The translations under genes were made by a program, and so were the position numbers. Source: Ascidia mentula (lineage: Eukaryota > Chordata > Ascidiacea > Phlebobranchia > Ascidiidae). Taken from it: a stretch of DNA of 64,000 nucleotides. The notes beneath the pieces were generated by a model, which searched no databases, was not told the DNA's origin, and saw only the letters and a list, made by a program, of their open reading frames with translations. Positions 1-13,764 of this stretch are shown here, piece by piece. The stretch lies in assembly GCA_947561715.1 (NCBI GenBank), contig OX387198.1:14632001-14696000 (forward strand), in the 5' to 3' direction. Position 1 is the first letter of the stretch. Each line of letters starts with the position of its first letter.

Positions 1-192
1 TGAACGCGAGAAAACTGTGGAATTTTATCGTCCGCATTGACGCGTGACCGACCATTTCATGCTCTGATTTTACCGATGATACTTTAGGTATCTTATCTGA
101 AAATAGCACAAGAATAATGCTATACGGTGATTAGAAGTTTCAGCATACGAAGAGCAGCGCAAAACCTAATCTGGCAGAAAATACTTGCCATT

Positions 193-555
193 TTATTGCA
201 CACAAAACAAACAATCGCCACTGACTCTTGCAAATTGTGCAGGGCCAACCGATCGCCCCGAAAGTGTAACATATTGATTATTTGTTTGTAATACTGAGTT
301 ATTAAAAATAATAGCTTGCAATCCCTGTGAAGCCAAAACAGAGGGGTGACAGAGTAATCGTTTATTGCCAACCTCTGCTTCAGTCGAACTACCTGTGTAA
401 TCAATTCTACGACTCACTCCGCTTGTCAGTATGGGCTCACCATGTTTATTGGATAATAGAAAACTTACGAGCAAACCGCGAGCAGCTATGACCGATATAT
501 ACCTAAAAAACGCGATTAGCGTCACTCTTATATATTTTTTTAATAATTTTTTCAT
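193..555 (-). CDS. hypothetical ORF, possible first exon with signal anchor
   Basis: This open frame of 120 codons starts with a basic stretch (MKKLLKKYIR) followed by a mostly hydrophobic segment at about residues 11-35. That is the layout of a signal anchor or an uncleaved signal peptide. The rest is polar and unremarkable, with no family resemblance I recognise. I could not find a convincing downstream exon before the left edge of the window. It could equally be a chance frame. Function unknown. Confidence 0.2.
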   Translation of the reverse strand: MKKLLKKYIRVTLIAFFRYISVIAARGLLVSFLLSNKHGEPILTSGVSRRIDYTGSSTEAEVGNKRLLCHPSVLASQGLQAIIFNNSVLQTNNQYVTLSGRSVGPAQFARVSGDCLFCVQ

Positions 556-1745
556 AGATTTTTTTTAATTCATAGAGTTTGGTAAATAGGTGTATTGACA
601 CAAAAAGCTAAAAATAAACTACAGATTTCACAACAAAAATCCAGCGAAGAAGCAAAAATCACCATTTCATGAGCATGTGGTTATGTGACTCATCACCAAA
701 ACCTGTCATGTGATCCTGCTGCACGTGGTTCGTTTCGGATGAATGCGTAAATGATTCAGTAAGTTTTCGGTGATGACTAACAGAAACCATATGACGTGAA
801 ATCGGATAAAATCTCATTGTTGCGAAACGATTTTGCAAAATCTGTAAAATTTGTGAAAAATTGCGCCAATTTCTGAAACCAGTGGGCGATTATAATTTTC
901 CGGTATGTTGGACCCGAGAGAAAAAAGCAAATTTTAAAGTAATAAAAAGAATTAAACAAACAATAAAGAATTAAATGAAGAAATAAAGCTTAAAAGTACC
1001 AATACGCACTCGAGTGATTTTAAAACATCGCACTTGAGTCACAAAAAATAATTTTCCAATCCAAACTGTAGGCTAAATATTAACATAAGAATCGAGACTT
1101 TTTTGTTGGCTGGTGTTTCAAAATCATACGCAAGGTGTGAAAATATTTTCCTGTCTCCGGACGAATCGTTGGGAGAAATTCATATTACCGAGAATATTGT
1201 AACGAACATAAACATCATAATTCGATTGTTCGATTGACACAGGTCACTACAGCGCGACGTATCCTATGCGATAGCGGAAGTCAAACCACTCTCCCAATTA
1301 CTAGATGGATTATGCACAGCTACGCGACGATGTCTGTCCGTTTTTCAGGGGTCTAATCTTCAATTGTTGATCCCTGACCTGTGACTACGACTTATCTAAG
1401 TGCATTCAGGCGTTGGTGGCGATTTAGCCAAAATGTTTGTCGTGAAACACTGGTTTTCAAATTAGGCAAGGGGTACTCGCGTAAGCGTTGCCACGGAAAC
1501 CCACGAACGGGTGGTGGGCTTGAAGCTGTATAGATATAGAGGAAAAGTACTTGCAACACGTACGTGACTTACATGAGGTTTGATGTAACAAACCACTACG
1601 CACGTGTTCACTTTACTTAAATCTATTCTACTTCCGATGAGTTGAATCTTGCTGCAATGTCAATGCGTTAAATTTATGGTAACTGATAAACGTCGCGACA
1701 ACAGTGTATATCTGCATACAATGTGCATTCTTGAATCTTAACACG

Positions 1746-1830
1746 AATTATGGGAAAATATGTTTTCTGGGTTAAAATTGACTTTCGTGTGTGACAAATA
1801 TATTTCGATATAAGGCATCTTCAGTGTCTG
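1746..1830 (+). repeat. partial MITE copy (same family as 29370-29510)
   Basis: The sequence from about 1746 matches the left half of the palindromic element at 29.37 kb. Both carry an AT-rich arm ending in TTTTCTGGGTTAAAA, then an internal stretch with a TTTCGT..GA.ACAAATAT pattern. The right arm is missing here, so this is a truncated copy. Confidence 0.55.
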
Positions 1831-2476
1831 TAAACTGGGAATCGGTTCCCGGAATCGGATACCAGGAATCATCATCATTTATCCGAGAACCTGCTTGGGT
1901 AAAAAACTATAGGAGCTTTGTTTTTTACTTCTACCTCTTCTTAAGTGTTTTCGGAACCAACAATTAAAGGAAATTGCAGCGCCAATGGTGCAAACACTTC
2001 ATATTTGACCGCAAGTAAAACGTCTTACTTGTTCAAAGTCAAACCTATTTGTCAAGTCAACATACAAGTTAAAAGGAAGTGGTGGCAATTTAGGCTATTT
2101 TTTACGTCACCATCTGAAGTGGAATTTCTTCGAATTTGGGACACCCTTTGAGGAAGTGAAAGGGCTTCAAAACTACTCGAATTACGTACAAGCCAAATAA
2201 TTGCGCATCGTTGGTGATGACAACGCCTTAAAGTAACGAAATAAAAAAATTCCAAAATTATTCGGGAGCTCGTAATCAGTTCGAAAGAGGAAGCTTCCGC
2301 TATTGCGCCAGGAAAGATACGTAAATATTTAAACCATTGTTTCGTCACAGAGAAACAGCGCGTAACACACGATCTATGTTTCAACACGATATTTTTCACG
2401 ATGTCGTTATATTGACTTGGACAATATCGTGTTTTCTATTGTGGGAAGGTCATGTATGATGTTCCGATTTGATTTT

Positions 2477-2786
2477 GAGATGCCATCATTTCATGGCAAA
2501 TGTTTCTGACGGTGCAAGATCGACCGTTGGCCTGAAATTTAAACACAGTAATTAAACGACCTTTTTTGGGACGCAAAATTTGTAGGATTCTAGATATATG
2601 TCAAATTTTAACCTTAAACACAAACACGGACAACTGACGAGCGATATATTCAAAAGTAAATCAATATCGATTTACCAAAGGGGTTTACTCACGATCTATA
2701 TCGGGCGAGTACGATGACATAATCACTAATGTGACGTCAAGAAAAAAAAATTATCAAATTCCTTTGCCATGAAATGATGGCATCTC
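2477..2786. repeat. 24-bp perfect inverted repeat pair (possible MITE ends)
   Basis: The arm at 2477-2500 is the exact reverse complement of the arm at 2763-2786. Its core is GATGCCATCATTTCATGG. About 262 bp separate them. Perfect arms of this length at this spacing look like the terminal or subterminal repeats of a small non-autonomous DNA transposon. I could not identify a target-site duplication or assign a superfamily. Confidence 0.5.
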
Positions 2787-5700
2787 CTGCGACGAAAACT
2801 GCGGAGGCACCAGTTCCTCTTTCACACAATCCTAAGACATGCGAACTTTGAACGCCTTGATCGCTTGCAGAGACCAGCGGCTTGTGGGACTCGTGTCCGG
2901 TAAAGCATGACGGCACCGCACACGTGGTCCTCGGGGTTTTAACCCTCAAACACGTGTTGCAATTTGTTGAAAAAGAAACCTTAAGATATGCGACGGAAAC
3001 TACGCGCCATGAATGAGTTGTGTGTGGGTGTTGAGGTCTGAGTGACGTTGGTATACATGGGTTGATTCCCTTTGCAATCGTTACATCGTTATGAAACCCA
3101 AAAAAACTCCCCCAGAAAAACAAGTGGGGTTGGATATTCTGATCAGGAACTGATACATAGTGTGTCCTTATTTCGTAATTTCTTGCGCAATAATTACGAT
3201 TGGACTTTTTCTACATTCTACCAACGCGAACGATGAATAATTGTTCAAATATCGTTTCAATGAGATACAGCAACAAACCCACCATACATTTCACCATTCA
3301 GTCATTTTGAAGATTTTTGCGCGAAAGTGGGTAGAGGTTGGAATTAAATAGTTATTCCTGTATATTGATAGGTTGCCAAAGGTTTGACACATCGCATAAC
3401 ATCACCTCATTTATTTCTTCTGTGCCATCAACTGTCAGTGGCGAGTTGCATCTGATTCAAAGTCAGTTGATTGTAATACACCATATTGAGATTTAAACAA
3501 AAATGCTTCGCTCAGGCATGTCCTTTGTCTTTAAGCATGCTAAAAGTATAAAAATAATTTCCTGTCATGTGCTTTTAACTGCTTCAATTTGGGTGCGATC
3601 GCCATATGCACTTATGTGCAATGTTTTCACTAAATATCTGATACATTGAGCCGGAGCAACTGGCAAGGCGTATGTGCAGGGATCTGCAAAAGGATATTTG
3701 ACTTCATCGTACATGGTTTAGCGAAAATGCCAATTTGTGTTTAAGTCACATTATCAGTACAATATAAAGAATCAGGTGCATTTTGTTCCAAACCTTTGGA
3801 AACTCGGATGCACAAAAAAAGGAAATAATTTAAAAGGTTCAACGCGCGTTTTCAACGCCACATTGATGCTCACGTGTTAAACGTTAATTAATTATTCGAA
3901 CAACTTTTCCTGCACGAACTTTAGCCTATTGTAGAGCCAAACGGAGGGACGAAAGAAATGTATATAAATACGTTTCTAAAGTCGCGAGTTGCCGACCCCT
4001 GTGTAAGGCGGATTAACTTTAAGTCGACAAGGCCTATAACTTTGTAGACTTTGTGAGTCGCTAAATTTAGGTACAGGGTACCTTGGATTTAAGTTTTTGA
4101 ACGGCATCATTAGGACCCTATATATATAAATCAAATTGTCCCGATCCTCGTTATAACTGCTTGGAAATACATCGGCAATCTTCCACCCAACGCTATGTTT
4201 TATGCCTAATCTTAAAATAACTTCAAAGAAAGGATTTGGGACTTTGTTGCAGAGTAAACAGTTCTTGTGGACACTTAATTTTACTATAAATTGGATTCGT
4301 TTTAGACTCACAGCTTAAAAAGGCAATCAAGTCAACTCTGATTACTCTGTTATAGTGTCTGATGTAGAGTGTTTGCTTTCAAAGGAAGATTGGCGGACGT
4401 AACAATATTTTAAAACAACCCTACGTTATACGGACGAAATATTTGCAGAGTTAGCAGTGCAATCAACCGCGGCCGCCATATTGGAAAAAAGGACCATTTA
4501 AAGCTTTGTATTGCGAAAAGAAACGATTCGAAAAATATTTGAAGATTGTTTTTGTTGAGACACAAAAGAGTCTAAATAAATCAAAATCCGGCGGCAACAG
4601 AAACTTACGCAGCATTCCCAGAAGGCAGCGATCCGTGACCACCGACCGTTACGCAAAAAAAAAATCCCCACGTCTAAATTTGTGTGCATGGCGCACTGCA
4701 ACCTGTACTGAACGAGAAAACTCTAGAAAAAAGGAAAAAGTGGACGAAATATTTTCTCCATTGGTGAACGGAGTTTGTGGGGTCGAATTGCTCTTTCATT
4801 CCACTCCAATAGCGGTATTTTTAACCTGACATCAATATTCAGGCTTTGTTTACCCGCGTATTTTTAAGTTTGCCGTAACTAAAACACTGTGAGTCCTTAC
4901 AAGAATGAAATCGTGAAACTCGAAATGACCGAAATCAGGTCCACGCGACAGGTCTTGATCTGAGTGGTCAGATTGTTTAAGAATCAGGAAAATCTCATCG
5001 CAGAGCAGGGCATTACGTAACGACCAAATATCCCGTTAGATAACGTCACCATACACAACACGGTTTGAAATTGTCTTAAACTAGGGCAAAGGTAGTGCAT
5101 ATGTAATGCTTTTCCCATAAATGTATTTTGACGCACAGTAAAAGACATGACAATCGAACCAATCCGTTACATTTGCCCAACATGAGTTAATAAGTCTGCC
5201 CTCGCTTCAACATATCCGGGTAATAACGGGATAAAATGACCAAGTACAAAAGCAACCGGTAAAGCGTAGCCCACATGCGAAGAATTGCAGAACATAATCT
5301 ACTTGTAGGACTTTTGCTAAAACAACTTTAATTTTTGTATTTAATTCACATTATTATTGAATAAATTTGTTTGGTCCGGTTGTACGCTAATGTGAGATAT
5401 AAAATTCTAATCCTACGCCTGATGTCAGTTTCGCGTCTGAAATATATAACGGTAATCTATTACAATAGAAGAGATACAAAGATGGCAACCACATGCACGT
5501 GTGAGTGCCTCGAATAATGAGGGTTGTTTACAGGTGTTTGCCACCCATCACCGTTTTCCAAAATCGCCAGAAAACACAACAGTCAACCCATGGCAAGTTA
5601 TTTTCATCAGAAAGTTTCCAAGGCACTAAAATATCGACAAAATAACGAACAATAATTCTATAAAAAGCCGAGATCCCAAACAGTGGGGAGAATGTGTTCG

Positions 5701-7244
5701 TCGAAACAATGAACAGGATCCCCAATAAATACCAAACCCCAAATCATCGCGAAATGGCGTCTTTACCGCCCTCTAGAGATTTACCTCAGTTGCATTGTTT
5801 TTGTCGTGGTGTCGCCCGCGAGCTTTAACATGAATAGTGGTAAAATAACTACACATAAAGAATAATTTGCGTCTGTACTGTGAAAATGGAATTAATAATG
5901 CACCAGACACTAACATCCCACTGTTACAAAGCATTGTTTTCTTGCGTGGTTTTCTCTTGGATACGCTTTGTATTTAAGATAATGAAAATTAATTGAAAAC
6001 ACTATCATTTGTAATAGATTCAATCAAAAAAGTGTCAACAATTAGGTTATAAGTAGTACGTTCGACTTCTTTCTTTGCTAATACTGGGTTTACTGCACCA
6101 TAACTTCTGTGGTCTGCTGTAAACTCAAGTTATAGCCTTGGCGCAATGCGTAAACAAGTGAACGAGCGTGCAATATTTTTCTGTTTGCGAGAGTCAACTC
6201 TTTCCACCCACATCAAGAGCACGGTTATTGTTGACCCGCTTGTGTGCATAATTTTCCGTTAACGTAACGTCTAATCGTCGGCGTTATCACGCTGAGTGAG
6301 AAAAGTAAAGGTGGGCGCGGCAACGCGTAGATTTGTAGAGGCAGATTCAACACAAGCTGCGATACAAAGTGATCACTGACTCCTATTTCCGACGCTTTAG
6401 ACGACAAGTCAAATATACTTAGGCGCAACGTGATCATCAAGCTGTTATATGCCGCCTTTTTTATTCATAAGGATAATTTTGGATGTCAGTTATTCATCAT
6501 TCCGAGGGCGTTTGATTTTGATTTTTTCAAGAGGGTCCGTGTTGTTAACTACTTCCTTTTGTTTGCAATATTCTTTTTGAACTAAACTCGTGACAAATGA
6601 CAACATGACAAATGACTGCTAATTAGTTCTTGATTATATCGAACCACCACACAATAGTTATGCAATTACGTCGTTGCCGCGTGATGCGACAAATGCAATA
6701 GTGCAAATAGATACACGAAGCAATCCAGGAAGAATGACAAACAATGTGAGAATGTAAAACATCACATAAATTTCGCTCGAATCGCCTCTTGGTAAAGGCA
6801 AATATTTGAGCAAATGGTAACCTGCACCTGTACGGTTACAATGATATAGTATTAGCCAAATAAAACTAGTTATACCATCCAGTTTTATTCGTTGAGGTAT
6901 TTGTTGCAACGTAAGCGCAGAAATGGCACCGCTGCAAATGGCTTTAGAAAGACTACGATTAAAACCAACACAATTTTTATTGCGTTCGAATGGATGTGAA
7001 ACGTGTCTTACTTGGTTCATAATCATCACAGTCATCTTCGGGGCCTTTTCATTAAACGCTTGGTCGTTACCTTGCGGGGCGAATTTTTACCACATGTCAT
7101 TTATGCATCAAGACGCACCGCCATGTACAGATATAACGCTTGCCATTTAATAGTTGGTGTTCTTTATCGTCTGGTGGATTTGTTTTAAATAGTTTACTTA
7201 ATGCGGAAGCAAGAAAGTTGTTAAAATTACCCATTCTGACTGCG

Positions 7245-9345
7245 ACACAACGTTAAATTTCTATCTATGGCAAGAAGTCAATTACGTGTTGTTACGAATG
7301 AAGAGGAGACAATAAGATACGACGCAACCGGTTCGATACCTGACAAAAACAAACCAATTCGTCCGTTTAGTGATAAAGCACACTGCGCCTGAACGTCTGC
7401 AATAAGGCAGTCCTTGCAGATATCAAAAGACACCAGTGAAGTATTTATCGTCATTTGAAAGTCGAAATCAGTTCTAATGAATGATTAACACCTTCACATA
7501 AAAAGTGTTTGGAAGTTGCAAAAACTTTCGGTTGCTTGCGCGGTTAAGTTTCACGACAATCTAAAAAAACGGACGTACAGTGCGTAAGTCACGTAACCAG
7601 TCACGTTACTCCGACGTCAAATCGTCATTATACCGACCGTGAATCCCACAAACTGAACAGATATACGACTGACGCAGCACCTGACTAAATATGAGGACAT
7701 GAGATTTTGTGAGAACGTCAAATTTTCCCCAGGAAGCTCAAACAGAACGTCGAATGTTGAAAACATCGTTTGGTGAATCTAACCACATGAACAGGCTCGA
7801 CACAAAGTGTGCGATAATCGTTAAGTTTTACCACACAAATATTGAATGTTGTGCGTGAGTTACGCAACCCGGTTGCCGTGGCAACCGCCAACGTAAAACA
7901 TAAAATGCCATTAGTTAACTCTCAAATGAAGCCTTTAACACGACCAACAATGGCAGAATCACGTGGGGCGGGTCTTTGTTGTTGCCGAGCACTGCAAATA
8001 TTTTGGACCACGTTTAGCTCTGACCCCGTAATACCAAATATAACGGTCATGAATAGCTATTGAAAAAGCTTGAAGATCCAGGTTATCGTACTGTGGCAGG
8101 TTCAAGTGGTTTTGTCATCGCTGTGTTTGCGTCTCTAATATTCCCCGTTCAGTTCACCACTTATTGCGCCAAAGCTTGGTTACGAATGAACAAAAGCAAA
8201 TGACGCAACGTTTAACTTCACAAACACAACAAAACCAAGTATGGGGGAGGTTAACGCAAAGTATTGTTGGTCAATTGCGTTGTTACGTATGAAAAGGAGA
8301 CAATGGCGCGTCGTTACGTAACGATGCAACCGTTCAACATCAGACGTAAATAGCCCAACACGTCCCCCTTTTGTTGATGATATTTTTGAACAAAGCACAC
8401 TGCGTCGTAAGATTTCATCAAAGTAGCACTTGCTCAAATTATAAATATCAACAAAATATTAATCCTCATTTAAAAGTCATTTGTCAAGGTTACAAGGACG
8501 AATAAACATCTCAAAGTGCATGACCTGCTTTTTGAGAACAGCAACTTTCGGTTGCTTTAACCGTTAAGTTTTACAGCAATTTTAATAACAGACGCACAGT
8601 GCGTAAATCACGTGATCAGTCACGTTACTTCGACGTCCGAACGTCAATGCATTTAATCGTTATTCCTTTTGTTGAGTAACAATAGCTTAATGGTGGTACT
8701 TTTGTTAAGTGCTGTTGCTGGGGAAACAGCGTACTAACGCGAAAGACAAAATAAGGACACAGACAATGTGGTAGAAGCGTCAAAAAATTCCCCACAATGT
8801 TTATCAGTACGTCAAATGATAAAAACGTCGTTGCGTCAAACAAGAGGTAAGAGTTTGTCGCCGCGTACTCACTAGCTACAAAGGAGTGAAGCTCGGTTGC
8901 GCTTGGTTTCACATTTTACGACTGAAATAATGAATGTGGAGCGTTAATAGTTACGCAACCTGGTTGGTTCAGTAATTGCAGAATTTGTCTGTCACGTGCA
9001 TACCAGAATAAACCACGTTCGGAACTAAATGTGTGAATGAAGTTTACACAACTCGTAAATAATGTTGTTTCCATATTGACCTCAAATTAGTTTCGCTCCG
9101 TCTTGTGAATGCAAGTTAATTAAATTTGTGGCCGAGAAAATAACGTTGGCGTCCAAAATTCACCGTTTGGAAGTCTCCCCATATTACCCTAAGCGTCGTT
9201 ACGCACAAAGAATAGCAAATGACGCAACGTTGAACTTCAATAAAACCATCAATGTGGACAAAACCGTCTGTAGGGACGTTCACGCGAAGCATTGTTCGTT
9301 AAATACGTTGTTTCGTACGAAGAGATGACAATAGCGCGGTCATAA
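7245..9345. repeat. three degenerate tandem copies of a ~1-kb repeat
   Basis: Blocks recur in the same order at a spacing of about 1 kb. A TTACGAATGAA..GGAGACAAT-type block lies near 7290, 8285 and (weaker) 9310. An ACTTTCGGTTGCTT block followed by CAGTGCGTAA.TCACGT lies near 7525 and 8545. A TTACGCAACC.GGTTG block lies near 7860 and 8955. Copy 1 is about 7245-8070, copy 2 about 8175-8985, and copy 3 about 9185-9345 (partial). The copies are clearly diverged. No coding potential is shared between them, so this looks like an old tandem duplication or a nested repeat. Confidence 0.55.
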
Positions 9346-10314
9346 CTCAACTCGCTGAATCTCTAATGTAAATAAACTCAGAAAAGCGTGATGTTGTTCT
9401 GCTTTCGCTTCTCATCCAGTCCCCACGTGGAAGGGGTGGTTGCAATGCGGCGATGCGAGTAGTGTAGGGTGTCATGAAAAAACTACTTTGAAACTCAAAA
9501 TGTCCACAACCAAGTCTTACCACTTCCTACAATCTAATGCGTGCAACATCTCGTTTGTTTTATCAGGATTTAGCACACTACAAATATCTGCAATGGATAG
9601 AAACAGGTGCATTTTATAGCCGAGCAAATTGTGCTTTCTGCGTAGGCCAACCAATGTCGGGTCACAGTACTTTCACCTTCATTTGCCTTTTCCGAGATAG
9701 GTTTTTAAACATTGGACTTCAGTTTGGCAAAAATAATTACGTTCTTTTGCCAAAGCGTCTTTTGCCAAAGCGTCTCACATAAAAGCCGAAAGATATAGTC
9801 ATTGAAATTCAGAATAAATGTTGATCTGTTGGGTAATAATCTAGGTACAAAGCACAGGAGACTAAGGTATATCACAGGTCTAAACAGTGCGAACTTATTG
9901 AATCTTACTGATGATAATGACTCTTGCGGTTTATCTAATTCAATTCATTATCTGTCATTTTGTCGGGACGAACTTCATTTTGGTACAGTAGTAAAAGTTG
10001 TAAAGTAGGCATCAAGTTAAAGTCCAGTTGTTCTGTAGTTTTTTGCTAACTGCTTCCATAGCACATCCGATAAACTTCAACGTAATATGTGTTCTTATGT
10101 TTCACAGGGGACTCTATACCATAACTTTATGCCTGCCACGCGGTGTCGCTGTGATTACAATTAGTCGGTGTTTCGAACCGGGAACCACTTAACGTGTTCA
10201 AACCATGGGTCATCCGATAGCTCCCAATTCTACATAAGGGTATGTAAGGATAATTATATGTAAATTCTGTATAACGTGAGTCGTGTTAGGCTTTGAACAC
10301 CAGGTATCATAATG

Positions 10315-11373
10315 AAAAATTAATCTGACGTTCTTCTGGTGAAAAACAACCAATATACACCTTTTTGTTTGAAAAGCATTGTATTTTTTGACGTTTCGCC
10401 TGTACGTACGACTATAGGCTTCTTCAGAGAATAAATCAAACACAGTAGCGAAGCCACGGGCAAAGAAATCAAGCGACGAAAAAGAACAAAAGGGCGCAAC
10501 AGCTAAAACCCAGCGGGACATAAATCTTATATAACCGAACGATTACACATATTGCCGATCCACACACTCGGAGGGTTGAACGCAAACACATTTGAAACGT
10601 CCTCAAACTAAACAAGTTCCACACTATATCCTAAATCTCACACCCCACATACACAACAAACCCACACAAACATATACAGCATTGACTTCCATACCATATG
10701 TACAGAGAGTTTCTGAGCGGATATCTAGAATACTCAACGCCAATGGAGTAAAAGTTGCCATGAAACCGGTATGCACTTTAGAAAACATGTTTCCCAAACC
10801 TAAAGACCGTATTTCCATGCTTCAAATTACCTGTGTAGTTTACTTAATACCTTGCCTTGATTGTAACACAGTGTATATTGGTCAGGCTAAGCGCAATTTA
10901 ACGTCCGTATTAAAGAACATAAGGCAGCCATTCGCAATATGGAAACCAAGAAATCCGCTCTATGTGCCCGTAAATGTTGTTTTCCGCTCTAAGTGCCCGA
11001 AAACAACAAATCCGCTCTATGTGCCCCATTTCGCCCGTTACCATTCTTGACCATTTGACCCGCGTTGTCCATTGATGTCCCGCTGAGTTTTATCTGTTGC
11101 GTCCTTTTGTACGTTTTGTCGCGATTTGACTAAGTCCAAAATGTTTGGTCCATGTTTTACGTTTTGGTCCAAAAACGGGTCGTGTTTCCATGTCGCGTAC
11201 GCATTCAAGCGTAACAGTTTTTCGCCCTTCACTTATCGTGTCGCGGGGTTTGCGAAAGTTCGAAAACTTTACAAATCGTCTCTGTCGGAACTTCAGATAT
11301 TTACAGTCGTTTTTAAACAAAAAGGTGTGTATTTGTTGTTTTTCACCAGAAGAACGTCAGATTATTTTTTCAA
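10315..11373 (+). mobile_element. Penelope-like retroelement relic with GIY-YIG endonuclease end
   Basis: The frame at 10592-11050 resembles the C-terminal part of a Penelope-like element polyprotein. A stretch with IPYVQ.VSERISRIL is followed by a cysteine-containing GIY-YIG endonuclease start (VVYLIPC..C..VYIGQ). The copy is 5'-truncated and broken, and I treat it as a fossil. About 60 bp at 10315-10376 recur in inverted orientation at 11312-11373, so the relic is flanked by inverted copies of one segment. Penelope-like elements are known for LTR-like ends in direct or inverted orientation. A TTTCG...CTTCTTCAG motif near 10395-10430 is typical of those ends. Confidence 0.65.
10944..11029 (+). 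repeat. short tandem repeat, three copies of CCGCTCTA(T/A)GTGCCC
   Basis: The 15-bp word CCGCTCTATGTGCCC occurs near 10952, 10983 (one mismatch) and 11013, at roughly 30-bp spacing, at the downstream end of the Penelope-like frame. It is a small local repeat with no evident function. Confidence 0.6.
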
Positions 11374-13764
11374 ATTTGCTCTATGCGGAAATCATTACTT
11401 TAGTTGTTTTGTTTTTATCGTCGGCGCTGGTGAAACCGAATAGATCTCTTTTCTGCGATCTTCTGCCTTTCATCGATTTAATGCGTTATATTTCAACCCA
11501 TGTCATGTTGCAATTCTACTTGACCAACCAACATTAAGAAAATACCCAGAAAATTTCCTAATGGTCGTTTAAAAGAACCAAGTTCCAGCACCTGTAGGTA
11601 ATTTTAAAGTGCACGTGGCCCTAAAATAGCTTTTGGAAGGCTTCACAAACAGCTATGTATATTGACCAATTGTATTGTCGCAATCCTATACTAGGGTCAT
11701 ATCGTGTTTCTCCTCAACATACCTGTGGACGCTGACCGGTAAATACCTTGGGGATGACCCCAGGTTCCCAAAGGTTTTATGAATAGTTGTAGAAAAGTTT
11801 GGTTCGGGTTTTGGTGGAAACCCATCAAGTTTCCCTGTTGGTACATTACAGGCAACAAATAATTCTGTCTATAGCGTCCAATGTATAAGCGCGTTTTGGT
11901 GCCAAATTTGCTTTTTTGAAAGGTTTGAAGCAAACCAAAGATGTGGAGAAAGTTAATACCATTGTTTTGTGCATTCGTTTATAAAGTGGCAACATTATGC
12001 TGAATCTGCTGCTAGCAAACATTATGCGACCGCGGCCTCGTAAAAAAACAATAGTGAAAGTTATTGCATCTTAACCGCAGTTGAAGGCCTAAACATTTTA
12101 CTGCCGATGCTGTTATAACAGGGGATAAATATAAAAAAAGCCCAACATCTTTACCATTTAGAAAAACCGTTTTGTGTTTAAAAGGATTTTAGTTTGTCAA
12201 GAGCAGTTGCACACGGCTATAAGTTTAACATCACATTGAAACGTAGTATTAACGTGTGATTAAAGGGCCATCAAATTACTCTAATTGGCAGCATATGACA
12301 CAAAGCCACCAACGCAACATAATTATACCCATGTGTTGATGTGGTGAAACAGTGACGATGGTAAATTGGTTGCAAATGGGAAGAAAACCACTTTAACACA
12401 CCGCGGCTGACAAATAATACTGCCACGCCCTAACGTTCGCAAAATATACTTTAACCAAAGGATTAAAACTTCAACTAAGAATGGTGCAATCAACCTGCTA
12501 TGTCGACACAGGCCACGAAAAAGTGACGCTAAAGCACACTCTAGGTACGTAGCTTTTGTTAAACAAGGCTTAAGTGTCAAATGGGCGACGTAACGACGCA
12601 AACATTCCTGTACAAGCGGTACTGATATTGGGTGGACGTAAACCACATTGACTGACACATGAGAAGCTACCGCTTCATGAAACGTCTTCGAGTTGGAAAC
12701 CACGCCCAGGCCATGTATTGCGCAAGTCTGGAACGTCCCCACGTTCGCCCCCCCGCGGGTTAAATGTTTTCAAACACAACGTATTTATTATTTCATATGA
12801 TGTTAAACACAACTGTTCATTTCTGGTTAATTGTACATTAATTGATGTATAGAATGCACAGAAACGGTGCAGTGTTTTGTGTGGAAAGTGTCATGTGGCG
12901 ACCACACCCACGATTTTTTCTCTTGATCAGGTTTGGCAATGGACCCCGCCCAAACCTTTACAATTGTTTGCGTTGATATCCGATTGTATTTTAACACGAA
13001 CAGGACTAGTCCGAGGAAATGCGGGGGTGGATTAGAACAAAGGGCATGACCTTGTCTGGGTCAATTGTGGGGCATCTTTCATGCGCTGGGCCCCTCTAGA
13101 AGCCCCTGATTTGGTCAAGTCGGTGTAATGTGCATAGTACCGGCCCTTATGGACAGAAGTAATATCACACAATTACAATAAACGATGTTTAACTTCAGCC
13201 TCCCTTAAAACACGAACAAAGCGATTAAACGACACGGAAAAAACTAATATAATGAACAAGTAAATATGACGCTTAGCAATGAAAATGATTGATAAATATA
13301 TCATGTGCTTCATAATCCACACCATAGAAAGTCCGAAAAGACGTAATGTTTGTACAGCTATGGCAAAGCAATGTGTACACTGTAATGAAATAGTCGGAAT
13401 TGTCCGTTTGACCGCAGCTTCTTGCTCAGAGACGGAACCGCACCGTTTGTGCAAACAATGACGACACCTGGATACTACGTTGCAATACGGAAGTTTTGTA
13501 ATGTCCTGGCATATAGCGCGATGCTATGGGTGAGGCTGCGGCCAGATTATTACGCCTTTTTTCCGACGGAAATCCCGATCGTCGCCCAAAGTTCCCAGTC
13601 GCGATACGTCATCGTGTTCCTCTTTGAAAGGTGGGAATTTGATGGGGGATTCCCCGCCGCTTGTATAAAGGATGCCCGTTGCGATGCCGACAGCATTTTG
13701 CATCTGCGAGCTTGTGAGCGCAACAACCTATTTGAAACTTTGTTGAGGATTAATACCAAAGACA

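Larger units (their letters stand above)
1..13764. other. intergenic region, no supported gene
   Basis: Reading both strands I find no multi-exon chain with splice sites and family resemblance here. Open frames are short and scattered, and none resembles a family I know. Structure is limited to repeats listed separately: a partial MITE near 1.75 kb, a 24-bp inverted repeat at 2.48/2.76 kb, three degenerate 1-kb repeats at 7.2-9.35 kb, and a Penelope-like relic at 10.3-11.4 kb. The stretches 3.1-7.2 kb and 11.5-13.7 kb show nothing I can name. Confidence 0.55.

Noticed and set aside
12323-12742. 139-codon minus-strand frame
   Set aside because: No signal, domain, splice context or family resemblance.
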